From: Vibrio nitrifigilis
GTDB lineage: Bacteria; Pseudomonadota; Gammaproteobacteria; Enterobacterales; Vibrionaceae
DNA length: 64,000 nucleotides
Assembly (NCBI RefSeq): GCF_015686695.1
Contig: NZ_JADPMR010000001.1
Coordinates: 1,736,001-1,800,000 of the forward strand
Direction: 5' to 3'
Positions within the stretch are counted from its first letter, which is position 1, and each line of letters begins with the position of its first letter. The notes under the pieces were generated by a model. That model was not told where the DNA came from. It saw nothing but the letters and a program-made list of their open reading frames with translations, and ran no database searches. A program made the position numbers and the translations under genes. Below, piece after piece: positions 46,473-56,032 of this stretch.

Positions 46473-46993
46473 TCCAGTAGGGCAATCGTGTTTCCTTTTT
46501 AATTTCCTTAAGTCATTTCGTTCCTTTGTTTTATTTTCCAATCGGCGCTACGCCGATTTTTTTTTGTCCTTTATTCCTCATAAGCTGATTCCTGCTTTGT
46601 TTCCCTTCTGCAAAATGTCTCTTTTTTCTGCAATCTGTGTGAGGATTGTGCAAAATCGTACGTCGGATTTCCTGCAAATGTGACAATTTATTCTCCACTT
46701 CTTAGTCAATAGATGCCTTAAAATTCCTGTTTTATGCCAAAAAGTAACTAAATTACAGCGCATATTGTTACTTGGTATAGACCAATTTGAATGTGAATAA
46801 ATACTCACTATCGCTATAAGCCTTTATAAATGGTGAATGATAAAAATAAGAATGAGCCCATTAGAAAACGGACATGAATTGGCGATGTGTTGAACAATTG
46901 AGTGAGAATTTTTGAAAATCACCCAGTTACATTTAGGAATGGTTCGCAATGTCAGTTATAATCACAGACCATTTTAAGCAGTCTAAGAGCACT
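46473..46993. other. Intergenic region upstream of rlmKL
   Basis: 521 bases. After the zapC terminator (46540-46566) the sequence repeats short TGCAAAAT/TGCAAATG motifs between about 46609 and 46680, then becomes AT-rich. No ORF is supported. The rlmKL promoter should be here. Confidence 0.6.
46540..46566 (+). terminator. Terminator of zapC
   Basis: AATCGGCG (46540-46547) and CGCCGATT (46551-46558) with a three-base loop and more than eight T. Confidence 0.93.
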
Positions 46994-49117
46994 ATGAATC
47001 AGTATTTGGCGGTAACCTCAAACGGACTTGAGAACCTATTAGTTGATGAACTAACCCAGCTAGGAATTTCTAACGCAAAACCTGTTCAGGCAGGGGTAAA
47101 ATTTAAAGCATCGAATGAACAGATTTATCGTTGCTGTTTATGGAGTCGTCTCGCTTCACGTTTTGTGCGTATTGTGTCGGAATTTACCTGCCAAGATGAT
47201 ATGGATCTGTATCTAGCGACCACAGCTGTTAATTGGGTCAATCATTTTCATAGCTCGAAAAAGTTCGTGGTTGATTTCAATGGTACTAACCGCGAAATTC
47301 GTAATAGCCAATATGGCGCGATGAAAGTGAAAGATGGGGTTGTTGATTGCTTTACGAAGAAAAACCTACCGCGTCCGTCGATCAGTAAAGAAGATGCTGA
47401 TCTGCGTATTCACGTACGGTTACACCGTGACAAAGCTATTTTAGGGATAGATATGGTTGGCGGTGGACTGCACTTACGTGGATATCGTCCCAAATCGGGT
47501 CGTGCTCCACTGCGTGAAACACTAGCGGCTGCGATTGTTTCTCGTAGTGGTTGGGATACCACTAAACCGTTATTAGATCCTATGTGTGGTTCTGGTACGC
47601 TTTTAATCGAAGCGGCGATGATAGCGGCGAATATGGCGCCGGGCGTTAAACGCCAGAGTTGGGGTTTTGAAGCACTTGAAGACTTCGAACCCGAGTTATG
47701 GGCTGAGATTAAATCGGAAGCCAATGTTCAAGCTCGACGAGGTGTCAAAAAAGTTGACGCTAAGTTCTACGGCTACGATAACGACCCACGAGTCCTTGAA
47801 ACGGCGAAAGAGAATGCGCGTCGTGCTGGTGTCGACGAGCTTATCGAATTTCGCTTAGGCGATGCGGCGAAACTGACTCGCCCACAAGAGTTTGAAAATG
47901 GTGTTATTGTCTGTAACCCACCTTACGGTGAACGTTTAGGTACGCATCCAGGCTTAATTGCCTTATACACGGCGTTTGGCGCACAGCTTAAATCTGAGTT
48001 CGGTGGTTGCCAAGCGTCTATATTTTCAAGTGATGACGAATTATTAAGTTGTCTGCGTATGCGAGCAGACAAACAGTTCAAATTGAACAATGGTGCGTTA
48101 CCGTGTCACCAAAAAAACTATTCCATCAGTCAACGTGCTGCAGGTGATGCAACAACAACGGCGCAAGCAAGCCTTGTTGCACCAGATTTTGCTAACCGTT
48201 TAAAGAAAAACATTAACAAAATCGGTAAATGGGCTAAGCGTGAAGGTTTAGATTGTTATCGTATCTATGACGCCGATTTACCTGAATATAACGTTGCGAT
48301 TGATATCTACTTAGACCATTTGGTGATTCAAGAATACGCCGCACCAAAAGACATTCCAGAAGAAAAAGCCAAACGTCGTTTAACCGATATTATTCGTGCT
48401 GCTATCCAAGTACTGGATATGGATGCTAACAATGTCGTGTTAAAAGTGCGTGAGAAGAAAAAAGGGACGTCTCAATATCAAAAGCTTGGCCAACAATCAG
48501 AAATGCTCACGATGCACGAGTATGGGGTTAAGCTGCTGGTTAATCTTTATGATTATTTAGATACCGGTGTTTTCCTTGATCATAAGCTGACCCGTCGCCG
48601 TTTGGGCGAAATGGCATCAGGTAAAGACTTCCTTAACTTATTTGCTTACACAGGCTCAGCGACGGTGCATGCTGCTGTTGGGGGCGCTCGTTCAACAACG
48701 ACGGTAGATATGTCTAAAACCTATCTCAATTGGGCAAAAGATAATATGCAGCTTAATGGTCAGGTTGGCCGTCAGCACCGTTATGAACAAGCCGATTGTC
48801 TGCAGTGGTTAGAGCAATCAAAAGGTGAGTATGATCTTATCTTTATCGATCCACCGACGTTCTCTAATTCAAAACGCATGGAACAGACATTTGATGTCCA
48901 GCGCGATCATTTAAATGTTTTCACTCATCTAAAGCGTTTACTACGTCCTGATGGGACCATCGTTTTCTCAAATAATAAGCGCCACTTTAAAATGGATCTT
49001 GATGGATTGGCTGAGCTTGGCCTTGAAGCAACGAATATTTCAAGCCAAACGTTACCGATGGATTTTGGGCGTAACAAACAGATTCACAACTGCTGGATTG
49101 TAAAACATAAAGCGTAA
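46994..49117 (+). CDS. rlmKL: 23S rRNA methyltransferase RlmKL (m7G2069 and m2G2445)
   Basis: About 707 residues from ATG 46994 (MNQYLAVTSNGLENLLVDEL), which aligns with the E. coli start. An ATG at 46949 has AGGA upstream and cannot be excluded. It is a fused bifunctional enzyme. THUMP domain and RlmL methyltransferase with LLDPMCGSGTLLIEAAM and VIVCNPPYGERLG (N2-guanine motif NPPY). The C-terminal RlmK part has LNLFAYTGSATVHAAVGGA and FIDPPTFSNSKRMEQTFDV. The thioredoxin-fold gene and uup follow directly, an order shared with other gammaproteobacteria. Confidence 0.95.
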   Translation: MNQYLAVTSNGLENLLVDELTQLGISNAKPVQAGVKFKASNEQIYRCCLWSRLASRFVRIVSEFTCQDDMDLYLATTAVNWVNHFHSSKKFVVDFNGTNREIRNSQYGAMKVKDGVVDCFTKKNLPRPSISKEDADLRIHVRLHRDKAILGIDMVGGGLHLRGYRPKSGRAPLRETLAAAIVSRSGWDTTKPLLDPMCGSGTLLIEAAMIAANMAPGVKRQSWGFEALEDFEPELWAEIKSEANVQARRGVKKVDAKFYGYDNDPRVLETAKENARRAGVDELIEFRLGDAAKLTRPQEFENGVIVCNPPYGERLGTHPGLIALYTAFGAQLKSEFGGCQASIFSSDDELLSCLRMRADKQFKLNNGALPCHQKNYSISQRAAGDATTTAQASLVAPDFANRLKKNINKIGKWAKREGLDCYRIYDADLPEYNVAIDIYLDHLVIQEYAAPKDIPEEKAKRRLTDIIRAAIQVLDMDANNVVLKVREKKKGTSQYQKLGQQSEMLTMHEYGVKLLVNLYDYLDTGVFLDHKLTRRRLGEMASGKDFLNLFAYTGSATVHAAVGGARSTTTVDMSKTYLNWAKDNMQLNGQVGRQHRYEQADCLQWLEQSKGEYDLIFIDPPTFSNSKRMEQTFDVQRDHLNVFTHLKRLLRPDGTIVFSNNKRHFKMDLDGLAELGLEATNISSQTLPMDFGRNKQIHNCWIVKHKA

Positions 49118-49122
49118 GACTC

Positions 49123-49365
49123 GTGATTACCTTATTCAGCACAATAGGTTGCCACTTATGTGAAATGGCTTACCAACAGCTGCAACAAGCTGGGGTAAGC
49201 CATTTGGTCAAGATAGTTGATATTGCCGACGATGAGTATTTGAGTGCTCGTTACGGTGTCACTATTTCAGTGTTGCAATACGCTGAGAATGAACTGAATT
49301 GGCCGTTTAATTTCAACGAATTAATCCAATGGTTAGATAGAAATGGCATTGATTACCATCAATAA
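49123..49365 (+). CDS. Glutaredoxin family protein
   Basis: 80 residues from GTG 49123, five bases after the rlmKL stop. Thioredoxin-like fold with the redox pair CHLC (Cys10 and Cys13, TIGCHLCEMAYQQL) and the cis-Pro position replaced by TISVLQY. Such short DUF836-type glutaredoxin-like proteins are usual next to rlmKL and uup. The partner is unknown. The end overlaps uup by 23 bases, so the three genes form one operon. Confidence 0.85.
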   Translation: MITLFSTIGCHLCEMAYQQLQQAGVSHLVKIVDIADDEYLSARYGVTISVLQYAENELNWPFNFNELIQWLDRNGIDYHQ

Positions 49366-51259
49366 TGGACTGCTTGCGTTTGGCGATCATCCATTACTCG
49401 ATAACGCAGATTTTGCTCTGCAAGAAAATGAACGTGTATGTCTCGTTGGCCGTAATGGCGCGGGTAAATCGACTTTAATGAAAGTGTTATCTGGGGATAT
49501 TTTGCTCGATGATGGCAAAATGTCAGTCACACAAGACGTGGTGGTTTCACGTTTGGAACAAGATCCGCCTCGGGATGAGCAAGGCACTGTTTATGATTAC
49601 GTGGCGGCTGGACAAGCGGAAGTCAGTAAACAACTCAAGATCTACAACGATCTATTAGATCGAGTGGCTGAAGATCCTTCTGAATCCAATATTAAGAAGC
49701 TGGCGACGGTTCAAGAACAGCTTGAGCATTCTGGTGCATGGCGTTTTGATGACAGAATCAAGAACGTGTTAGGAGCCTTAAACCTTGACGCACACACTTT
49801 ATTGACTGAGCTGTCAGGTGGATGGCAACGTAAGGCGGCATTAGCGCGAGCGTTGGTGTGTGATCCAGACGTGTTACTCCTAGACGAACCGACCAACCAC
49901 TTGGATGTCAGTACTATCGAGTGGTTAGAGGGATTTCTAAAAGATTTCCGTGGCTCTATTATCTTTATTTCGCACGACCGTGCATTCATTAAATCGATGG
50001 CTACCCGTATTGTAGATCTCGATCGTGGTCAATTAAGCTCATTTCCTGGTGATTATGAGAATTACTTAATTGCCAAAGAAGAAGCTTTGCGTGTTGAAGA
50101 TATGCAGAACGCGGAATTCGATAAAAAGCTTGCGCAAGAAGAAGTCTGGATTCGTCAAGGCATTAAAGCACGGCGTACGCGTAATGAAGGGCGTGTAAGA
50201 GCTCTTAAAAAACTGCGTGAAGAGCGCAGTGAGCGCCGTGAAGTGCAGGGCAAGGTCAATCTACAAATTGATGATGCAGCCCGTTCTGGCAAGATTGTGT
50301 TTGAAGCCGAACATTTGAACTATGCGATTGAAGGCAAGAATATCATTAATGATTTCACTTTCAATGTAATGCGTGGTGATCGAATTGCTCTGATTGGTCC
50401 AAATGGATGTGGTAAAAGTACTTTATTGAAGCTGCTGCTCGGTGAAAAAGAACCTGATGCAGGCCGCCTCCATTGCGGTACAAAACTCGAAGTGGCTTAC
50501 TTCGATCAATATCGTGAGGTATTGGATCCTGAAAAATCGGTCATTGATAACTTGGCCGATGGTAAGCAAGAAGTCATGGTTGGTGGTCGTCAGCGCCATG
50601 CATTGAGTTATTTACAAGACTTTTTGTTTGCACCTAAACGCGCTCGTACACCTGTTAAAGCATTATCTGGTGGTGAGAAAAACCGTTTGTTACTCGCGCG
50701 TATTTTCCTCAGACAAAACAACTTATTGGTACTCGATGAACCCACTAACGATTTAGATATCGAAACATTGGAACTTTTAGAAGATTTGCTTGCCAATTAT
50801 CAGGGTACATTATTATTAGTCAGTCACGACCGTGAATTTGTTGATAATACCGTAACCACAAGTTGGATCTTTGAAGGTGATGGCCAGATTGAAGAATTCG
50901 TTGGCGGTTATCACGATGCTCAGCAACAACGTGCACAGGTTAAGGCGGCGCGTCAAAGTGATGAACGTAAAGAAAAGGTAAAAGAGGTTGAGGAATCTCC
51001 CAAAAATGCCCAATCTAAGCCGAAATCTAAGAAGTTGTCTTATAAACTGCTGCGCGAGTTGGAAGCTCTACCAGAGAAATTAGAACAATTAGAAAATGAA
51101 ATAGGCTCTTTGCAGGAGCAAGTGAATAATCCAGAATTTTTCGCTCGCCCTGTCGATGAGACCCAACCCATTTTAGACAAGTTGGCTGCAACAGAGCAGG
51201 AGCTTGAGATTGCTTTTGAGCGATGGGAAGAGCTCGAAGCAATGCAACAGGACAGTTAA
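49343..51259 (+). CDS. uup: ABC-F family ATPase Uup
   Basis: 638 residues, cytoplasmic twin-ATPase of the ABC-F group without membrane domains. It acts on ribosomes, and in E. coli it influences precise transposon excision. First domain: GRNGAGKST, LSGGWQRKAALARAL, LLLDEPTNHLDV. Second domain: GPNGCGKST, LSGGEKNRLLLARIF, LVLDEPTNDLDI. C-terminal coiled coil from about 560 (LLRELEALPEKLEQLENEIG), typical of Uup and its DNA-binding extension. The start lies within the end of the glutaredoxin gene. Confidence 0.95.
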   Translation: MALITINNGLLAFGDHPLLDNADFALQENERVCLVGRNGAGKSTLMKVLSGDILLDDGKMSVTQDVVVSRLEQDPPRDEQGTVYDYVAAGQAEVSKQLKIYNDLLDRVAEDPSESNIKKLATVQEQLEHSGAWRFDDRIKNVLGALNLDAHTLLTELSGGWQRKAALARALVCDPDVLLLDEPTNHLDVSTIEWLEGFLKDFRGSIIFISHDRAFIKSMATRIVDLDRGQLSSFPGDYENYLIAKEEALRVEDMQNAEFDKKLAQEEVWIRQGIKARRTRNEGRVRALKKLREERSERREVQGKVNLQIDDAARSGKIVFEAEHLNYAIEGKNIINDFTFNVMRGDRIALIGPNGCGKSTLLKLLLGEKEPDAGRLHCGTKLEVAYFDQYREVLDPEKSVIDNLADGKQEVMVGGRQRHALSYLQDFLFAPKRARTPVKALSGGEKNRLLLARIFLRQNNLLVLDEPTNDLDIETLELLEDLLANYQGTLLLVSHDREFVDNTVTTSWIFEGDGQIEEFVGGYHDAQQQRAQVKAARQSDERKEKVKEVEESPKNAQSKPKSKKLSYKLLRELEALPEKLEQLENEIGSLQEQVNNPEFFARPVDETQPILDKLAATEQELEIAFERWEELEAMQQDS

Positions 51260-51269
51260 TTAAGAAGTT

Positions 51270-53018
51270 ATGAAACAAAAGACATTTAAAAGAACCGTTG
51301 TGTCAGCAGCGGTACTGCTCGCATCAGCGAATGCATCTGCTGCTTTATACGAAGTTGTTGAAGTGACGCCTCCTAATAGTGGTTATGCCAGTGCATTTGG
51401 TGTTGCGATTCAAAAAGGTAACCTTTCTGGCGATCCAGTACTTGGCTGTTTTGATGATTCAGCAACGATCGGCACATGTGAATCGGATTTTGCTCTCGCT
51501 GGTGAAACTCGCTCTGTTGCTATCAATGCTGGTCAAGCGGTGGATGGTATTAGCTATCGAGAAGAAGCGCCTTGGGCAATGGATAACGCCTTTATCTACA
51601 TTCAAGACCAAGATGCATTTGAGGATTACTGTGACAGCGAATTACTTTACGCTACTTGTGAAAGTTGGGCGAAGGTTCGCTGGGACGTATGGAATGATGA
51701 GAAAAGTGGTGATACCACACCTAATGCTATTGCTTTCCTTGAAGAGAGTGGTTCGCCAACGCTAGTTGACACTGATGGTACTAATAATACCGTGATCAAT
51801 AGTGTGGACAGTAATGGTGATGCAACAGGTATCAAACTAGCCGCTGGCGAAGTTACATATGCGGATGATGACGGTGGTTATGTTCGGAGTGATGTCTCTC
51901 AGTTATATTCAGGCTCAACATCGCTGACTGCACCTAGTGGTGATGCTGTTCGTGCTTGGAAATACGACGCGACGAACGACTTTATCTCTGGCAGTATTGG
52001 CACCTTTTCTTCTACTGATAATGGTGATTACTATTACACCAAAGCCGCATTGTGGAACGCCGCTGGTACCGCTGTTCAACTGAACTGGCCAAGTGGGGTT
52101 CGTGATGAAGACGATCGCTTAGCTCAAGGCAGCATGCGTGATTTTTACGTAGATACAGACACTAGTACGATTTATGGCGTGGGTTACAACACCTTCGATG
52201 ACGATGAGAACTATATGAATGCCGCAGTATTCAAGGTTTCTTACACTGGCTCATCGGATACAAGCTGGCAAACGGCAAGTAATTGGACAACTACCGTGGT
52301 GTCTAACGCAGAATCAGAAGACAGTGATGACTACATCTACAGTAACAGTAAGTTAACTGCTATTAACGAAAACCTTATCGCAATTGGTGAAGCAAAACGT
52401 GATGGTGACCACCCGAAAAATGGTGCAGCCAATAATCGTATGTTTGTTGTTTCTGATGTAACCAGTCCATCAGCAACGTATTTCTCTGGTGGTATATTCT
52501 TTACTGGTGCTGGTGGTAAAGCAGAAGCGATCAACGATTATAACGAGATTGTTGGTCAGGTTGATGCTGAAAACGTGCGTGAAAAGGATGGTAAAGTTCG
52601 CCGTAAACGTGCATTTATATACCCATATAGCGGCACTGGTACCGAGTCAACACGTCGTGCCATCTTTAATAATCAAGCATGGTGGTTAGACAACCTGACT
52701 AATGGTGGTACGTATTCTTCTGCAAACAATGCTTATCGTATTATTGATGCCTCTGACATCAATGATGCTGGCGTTATTTCGGCAACCGCATTGAAGTGTG
52801 ATGGTGGGTATGACTCAACAGATTACGACGCGACTTGTGGTGATGGCAAACAGGATGAAAGTGTCGTTTCTGTGAAGCTTGTTCCAATTCCAGGTGCAAC
52901 ATCGTCAGACATCTCTGAACGTGGTGAATCAGACGATAGTACCTCACGTAGTGGTGGTGCCTTTGGATACGGGGCTTTGATTCTATTAGGATTCCTTGGG
53001 TTCCGTCGTAGAAAATAA
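51270..53018 (+). CDS. DUF3466 family exported protein with GlyGly-CTERM anchor
   Basis: 582 residues. Signal peptide MKQKTFKRTVVSAAVLLASA followed by NASA. A long acidic beta-rich body contains repeated calcium-like DSNGD and DDDGG turns. The end is a GlyGly-CTERM signal: RSGGAFGYGALILLGF, then FRRRK, that is Gly-Gly, hydrophobic helix, basic tail. Such tails are processed by rhombosortase and the proteins are exported by type II secretion to the cell surface. Starts ten bases after uup. Function unknown. The position between uup and rmf is, as I recall, conserved in Vibrio. Confidence 0.85.
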   Translation: MKQKTFKRTVVSAAVLLASANASAALYEVVEVTPPNSGYASAFGVAIQKGNLSGDPVLGCFDDSATIGTCESDFALAGETRSVAINAGQAVDGISYREEAPWAMDNAFIYIQDQDAFEDYCDSELLYATCESWAKVRWDVWNDEKSGDTTPNAIAFLEESGSPTLVDTDGTNNTVINSVDSNGDATGIKLAAGEVTYADDDGGYVRSDVSQLYSGSTSLTAPSGDAVRAWKYDATNDFISGSIGTFSSTDNGDYYYTKAALWNAAGTAVQLNWPSGVRDEDDRLAQGSMRDFYVDTDTSTIYGVGYNTFDDDENYMNAAVFKVSYTGSSDTSWQTASNWTTTVVSNAESEDSDDYIYSNSKLTAINENLIAIGEAKRDGDHPKNGAANNRMFVVSDVTSPSATYFSGGIFFTGAGGKAEAINDYNEIVGQVDAENVREKDGKVRRKRAFIYPYSGTGTESTRRAIFNNQAWWLDNLTNGGTYSSANNAYRIIDASDINDAGVISATALKCDGGYDSTDYDATCGDGKQDESVVSVKLVPIPGATSSDISERGESDDSTSRSGGAFGYGALILLGFLGFRRRK

Positions 53019-53034
53019 AAATTTGTCAATAAGG

Positions 53035-53070
53035 GCACAAACTCACAGATTTGGGTTTGTGCTTTTTTTT
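53035..53070 (+). terminator. Terminator of the DUF3466 gene
   Basis: GCACAAAC (53035-53042) and GTTTGTGC (53055-53062) followed by eight T. Confidence 0.9.
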
Positions 53071-53175
53071 AGTCTTGTCATCGTCCAAAAATTAAGCAAT
53101 TCTTACAGGGTGGTAATAAAAACGCCACATATTAGTCATGTTTAAACACAAGCTAAACTGTATGAGGACTTGAAT

Positions 53176-53352
53176 ATGAAGAGACAGAAGCGTGATCGCC
53201 TGGAAAGAGCTCAATCTCAGGGATACAAAGCTGGACTAAACGGCAGATCGCAAGAAGAATGTCCCTATACACAACAACTTGATGCCCGTTCCTATTGGTT
53301 AGGGGGCTGGCGAGACGCAAGGGAAGACAAACAAATGGGTCTCTATAAGTAA
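53176..53352 (+). CDS. rmf: Ribosome modulation factor
   Basis: 58 residues from ATG 53176 (MKRQKRDRLERAQSQGYKAG), with GAGG upstream. RMF binds 70S ribosomes in stationary phase and pairs them into inactive 100S dimers. The body (GRSQEECPYTQQ, RSYWLGGWRDAREDKQMG) aligns over its whole length with E. coli RMF. Convergent with fabA, as in many gammaproteobacteria. Confidence 0.97.
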   Translation: MKRQKRDRLERAQSQGYKAGLNGRSQEECPYTQQLDARSYWLGGWRDAREDKQMGLYK

Positions 53353-53401
53353 ATTCCCCACACAATATGCTCAATTATGTTATCCCTTAATTGGGAACGT
53401 T

Positions 53402-53426
53402 AAGCCCCGTATCAAGGGGCTTTTTA
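53402..53426 (+). terminator. Terminator of rmf
   Basis: AAGCCCC (53402-53408) and GGGGCTT (53416-53422) followed by TTT. Confidence 0.88.
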
Positions 53427-53464
53427 ATGGCTAAAATTTATACCTATATCGTTTATAGCATGAG

Positions 53465-53492
53465 TTTTAATGCACTATAACTAAAGCTATTG
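53465..53492. repeat. Dispersed repeat copy A (28 bp)
   Basis: TTTTAATGCACTATAACTAA plus AGCTATTG. It recurs at 56859-56886 with two mismatches in 28. Both copies are intergenic and in the same orientation. Possibly members of a small Vibrio palindromic repeat family. Confidence 0.6.
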
Positions 53493-53500
53493 TGAACAAA

Positions 53501-53526
53501 AAAACGACCCTCGGGTCGTTTTTTCT
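53501..53526 (-). terminator. Terminator of fabA, bidirectional
   Basis: AAAACGACCC (53501-53510) and GGGTCGTTTT (53513-53522), a perfect 10-bp stem with T-runs on both strands. Confidence 0.93.
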
Positions 53527-53539
53527 ATTCTGTCTGCGA

Positions 53540-54058
53540 TTAAAATGCAGAAGTGTCTTGGAACAAGCCCACTTTCAGATCTTTTGCTACGTAAATTTCT
53601 TTACCGTCAACTAAAACGCGACCATCAGCTAGGCCCATTACCAGTTTACGGTTAACCACACGTTTCATGTTGATTTCGTAAGTGACTTTTTTTGCAGTCG
53701 GTAGGATTTGACCAGTGAATTTTACTTCACCAACACCTAGTGCACGGCCTTTACCTTTGCCGCCAACCCAACCAAGGAAAAAGCCAACTAGCTGCCACAT
53801 TGCATCTAGACCAAGACAGCCCGGCATGACTGGGTCGCCTGGAAAGTGGCAATCGAAGAACCAAAGATCTGGAGTGATATCGAGTTCAGCAATGATAAGA
53901 CCTTTACCATATTCACCTTCAGTCTCAGACATTTTTGACACACGGTCCATCATCAGCATATTAGGCGCTGGCAATTGAGGGTAACCTGGGCCAAAAAGTT
54001 CACCACGACTAGAAGCTAGTAGGTCGTCACGGTTGTAAGAATCTCGTTTATTCTGCAT
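53540..54058 (-). CDS. fabA: 3-hydroxydecanoyl-ACP dehydratase/isomerase FabA
   Basis: 172 residues from ATG 54058 (MQNKRDSYNRDDLLASSRGE), with GGAG upstream; a TTG two codons earlier is less likely. It introduces the cis double bond for unsaturated fatty acids. The hot-dog active site is in FDCHFPGDPVMPGCLGLDAM, carrying the catalytic His and, on the following helix, the Asp. GELFGPGYPQLPAPNMLMMD is the usual N-terminal block. The lonB-like gene lies upstream on the same strand, as in E. coli. Confidence 0.97.
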   Translation of the reverse strand: MQNKRDSYNRDDLLASSRGELFGPGYPQLPAPNMLMMDRVSKMSETEGEYGKGLIIAELDITPDLWFFDCHFPGDPVMPGCLGLDAMWQLVGFFLGWVGGKGKGRALGVGEVKFTGQILPTAKKVTYEINMKRVVNRKLVMGLADGRVLVDGKEIYVAKDLKVGLFQDTSAF

Positions 54059-54122
54059 TATCAATTACTCCAATATTTGATAGGTGCATGTTAGTGAACA
54101 CCTGTACGCCAAACAACTCCGA

Positions 54123-55775
54123 TCAGTGGGAAAATAGCCAATTTTTCAGGCGATCGATCAGTGAACTCGGCTGTTCATGTTTTTCAAAATTATCAATACG
54201 TTCGGCAATCTTATTTAAGATGCTCGAGTTTTCATCACTTCTAAATGGTTCACCTAAAAGAAGTGGGATGACATCATCAACAGTTGATACCGGCCAAATA
54301 TTAAATTGACCAGAACGAATACTGTCGACCACAGTAGGGTGCAATGCCAAATGCTTTAAGTTGCTCGCTGGCAAAATAACGCCTTGTTGACCAGTAAATC
54401 CTTGGTGTTCGCAAACTCGATAAAACCCTTCGATTTTTTCATTCAGTCCACCTACGGCTTGTACACGCCCAAATTGGTCGACCGCACCAGTGACTGCTTT
54501 TTGCTGATCGATAGGGGTCTCTGATAGGGCACTGACTAAAGAGCATAACTCTGCTAATGATGCACTATCGCCGTCGACTTCACTGTAAGACTGTTCAAAT
54601 ACCACCGATGCTGAAAATGGCAGCGGCATATCTAAGTTTAGGGCACTACTGACGAATGCTTGCATTATCATCATGCCTTTAGCATGTAGATTACCACCTA
54701 GATCGACTTTACGTTCAACATCAGCAATGTCACCATCACCAAAGTGAATAACGCAGGAAATACGTGCCGGTTCACCATAAGATAGCGGATGCCCAGCCAC
54801 ATCAACCACGGTTAACCCATTCACCTGGCCGATTTGTTCACCTTGCGTCTCAATGATGACTTGCCCGTCAAGAATGTCATCCATTGCTCGTTCTGGTAAA
54901 TAAGAAGCTCGGTAATAGCGATCTTTAATGACGTCTTCAACATGGACTGCAGTAATGGTTTGACCATGTGATTTACGCTTGCATTCACTCAATATCGAGC
55001 GATGCCACAATAAACACAGCGGGGCATAATGTTGGTCTTCAGTATAACGAGCACCGGCTGTCAGTAATGCTTTAATGCCATCAGCGGTAAAATGTGGAAT
55101 GTCATATTGCTGGCAAAGCCACTTAAGGTAACCTAGATACTGAACTATCGACTGTTCATTGATTTTTAGATCAAGTTCGATTTCACTAAATAGACATAAA
55201 CCCGAGTGAATATCTGGGTCTAAATAATCCACATCACCAAGTTGGTTACGGTCTCCCACAACAACTAATTTAACGTTATAACGTTTGGCCGTGGAAGACT
55301 GGATGGGGGATTTAGGGTCGCAATTTAACGGGTAGGTTTCTTCACCTAACAGTGCCGCCTTAAGCAGTGGCCAACTCACGGGGTTAGCAATGAGTAAATT
55401 TGCTGAAACAATTAAATAACCGCCATCGGCTTTATCTAGCAATCCTGATACTTCATGAATCACATGGCCGTTCTCTGCTTTTACTTGGCCAAATAGAGTA
55501 TCAATATTCAGAGATTCAGAAATGATAACCGGTGTGTCTTCATTCACGCGCTGTTGTATGGTGCCTTGAATAAGATGGCGATAGATTGAGTTATCGGGAG
55601 CGTTAATCAACAGTAGGCGAGTAAAGCCATCCATTTCGATAAACTGAGAAAGGGTTACAGACAGGCGAGGTTGCACGTCGAGTAAGTTATTTTCTTCCAA
55701 AGATGCATATTGCTCTATCTGGCTGTTGTACGCATCATATTGAGGCGTCACTGAACGCCAAATTTCTTTTGTCAT
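54123..55775 (-). CDS. LonB-like (YcbZ) S16 protease family protein
   Basis: 550 residues. C-terminal S16 protease domain with the catalytic Ser in GDSASLAELCSLVSALS and Lys in GGLNEKIEGFYRVC, the Lon-type dyad. The N-terminal half is a divergent AAA-like region (LLLINAPDNSIYRHLIQG in place of a normal Walker A), as in E. coli YcbZ, so ATP use is doubtful. Upstream of fabA on the same strand and divergent from matP, exactly the E. coli order. Substrates unknown. Confidence 0.9.
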   Translation of the reverse strand: MTKEIWRSVTPQYDAYNSQIEQYASLEENNLLDVQPRLSVTLSQFIEMDGFTRLLLINAPDNSIYRHLIQGTIQQRVNEDTPVIISESLNIDTLFGQVKAENGHVIHEVSGLLDKADGGYLIVSANLLIANPVSWPLLKAALLGEETYPLNCDPKSPIQSSTAKRYNVKLVVVGDRNQLGDVDYLDPDIHSGLCLFSEIELDLKINEQSIVQYLGYLKWLCQQYDIPHFTADGIKALLTAGARYTEDQHYAPLCLLWHRSILSECKRKSHGQTITAVHVEDVIKDRYYRASYLPERAMDDILDGQVIIETQGEQIGQVNGLTVVDVAGHPLSYGEPARISCVIHFGDGDIADVERKVDLGGNLHAKGMMIMQAFVSSALNLDMPLPFSASVVFEQSYSEVDGDSASLAELCSLVSALSETPIDQQKAVTGAVDQFGRVQAVGGLNEKIEGFYRVCEHQGFTGQQGVILPASNLKHLALHPTVVDSIRSGQFNIWPVSTVDDVIPLLLGEPFRSDENSSILNKIAERIDNFEKHEQPSSLIDRLKNWLFSH

Positions 55776-55993
55776 TGAAATGTATTACTGATGAAAAGGA
55801 GCTAAATTATATAGAAAAATAGATCTGATACCAATCGAAGTCATGCTCTGTGAGTGATTACATAACAAAAGAGTGCTTAATCGCTCAATCATTAAACATT
55901 GATACCCAAGTAACCTCCAATTGGTCAGTGTTATTTTAGTCATGATCTCGCTCTACTTTTTTTGCTTTTAAATTGAATCTATGAATAGTATGG

Positions 55994-56006
55994 GTTACGC
56001 TGTCAC
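55994..56006. promoter_or_regulatory. Near-matS palindrome in the matP promoter region
   Basis: GTTACGCTGTCAC matches the MatP site GTGACRNYGTCAC at 12 of 13 positions and lies 27 bases before the matP ATG. It could allow MatP to bind its own promoter. Confidence 0.45.
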
Positions 56007-56032
56007 CATCAACGAATACGGGCTTGTAAACA

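Noticed and set aside
46600..46690. Tandem TGCAAA motifs as a protein-binding array
   Set aside because: Spacing is irregular and copies differ; could be chance in AT-rich DNA.
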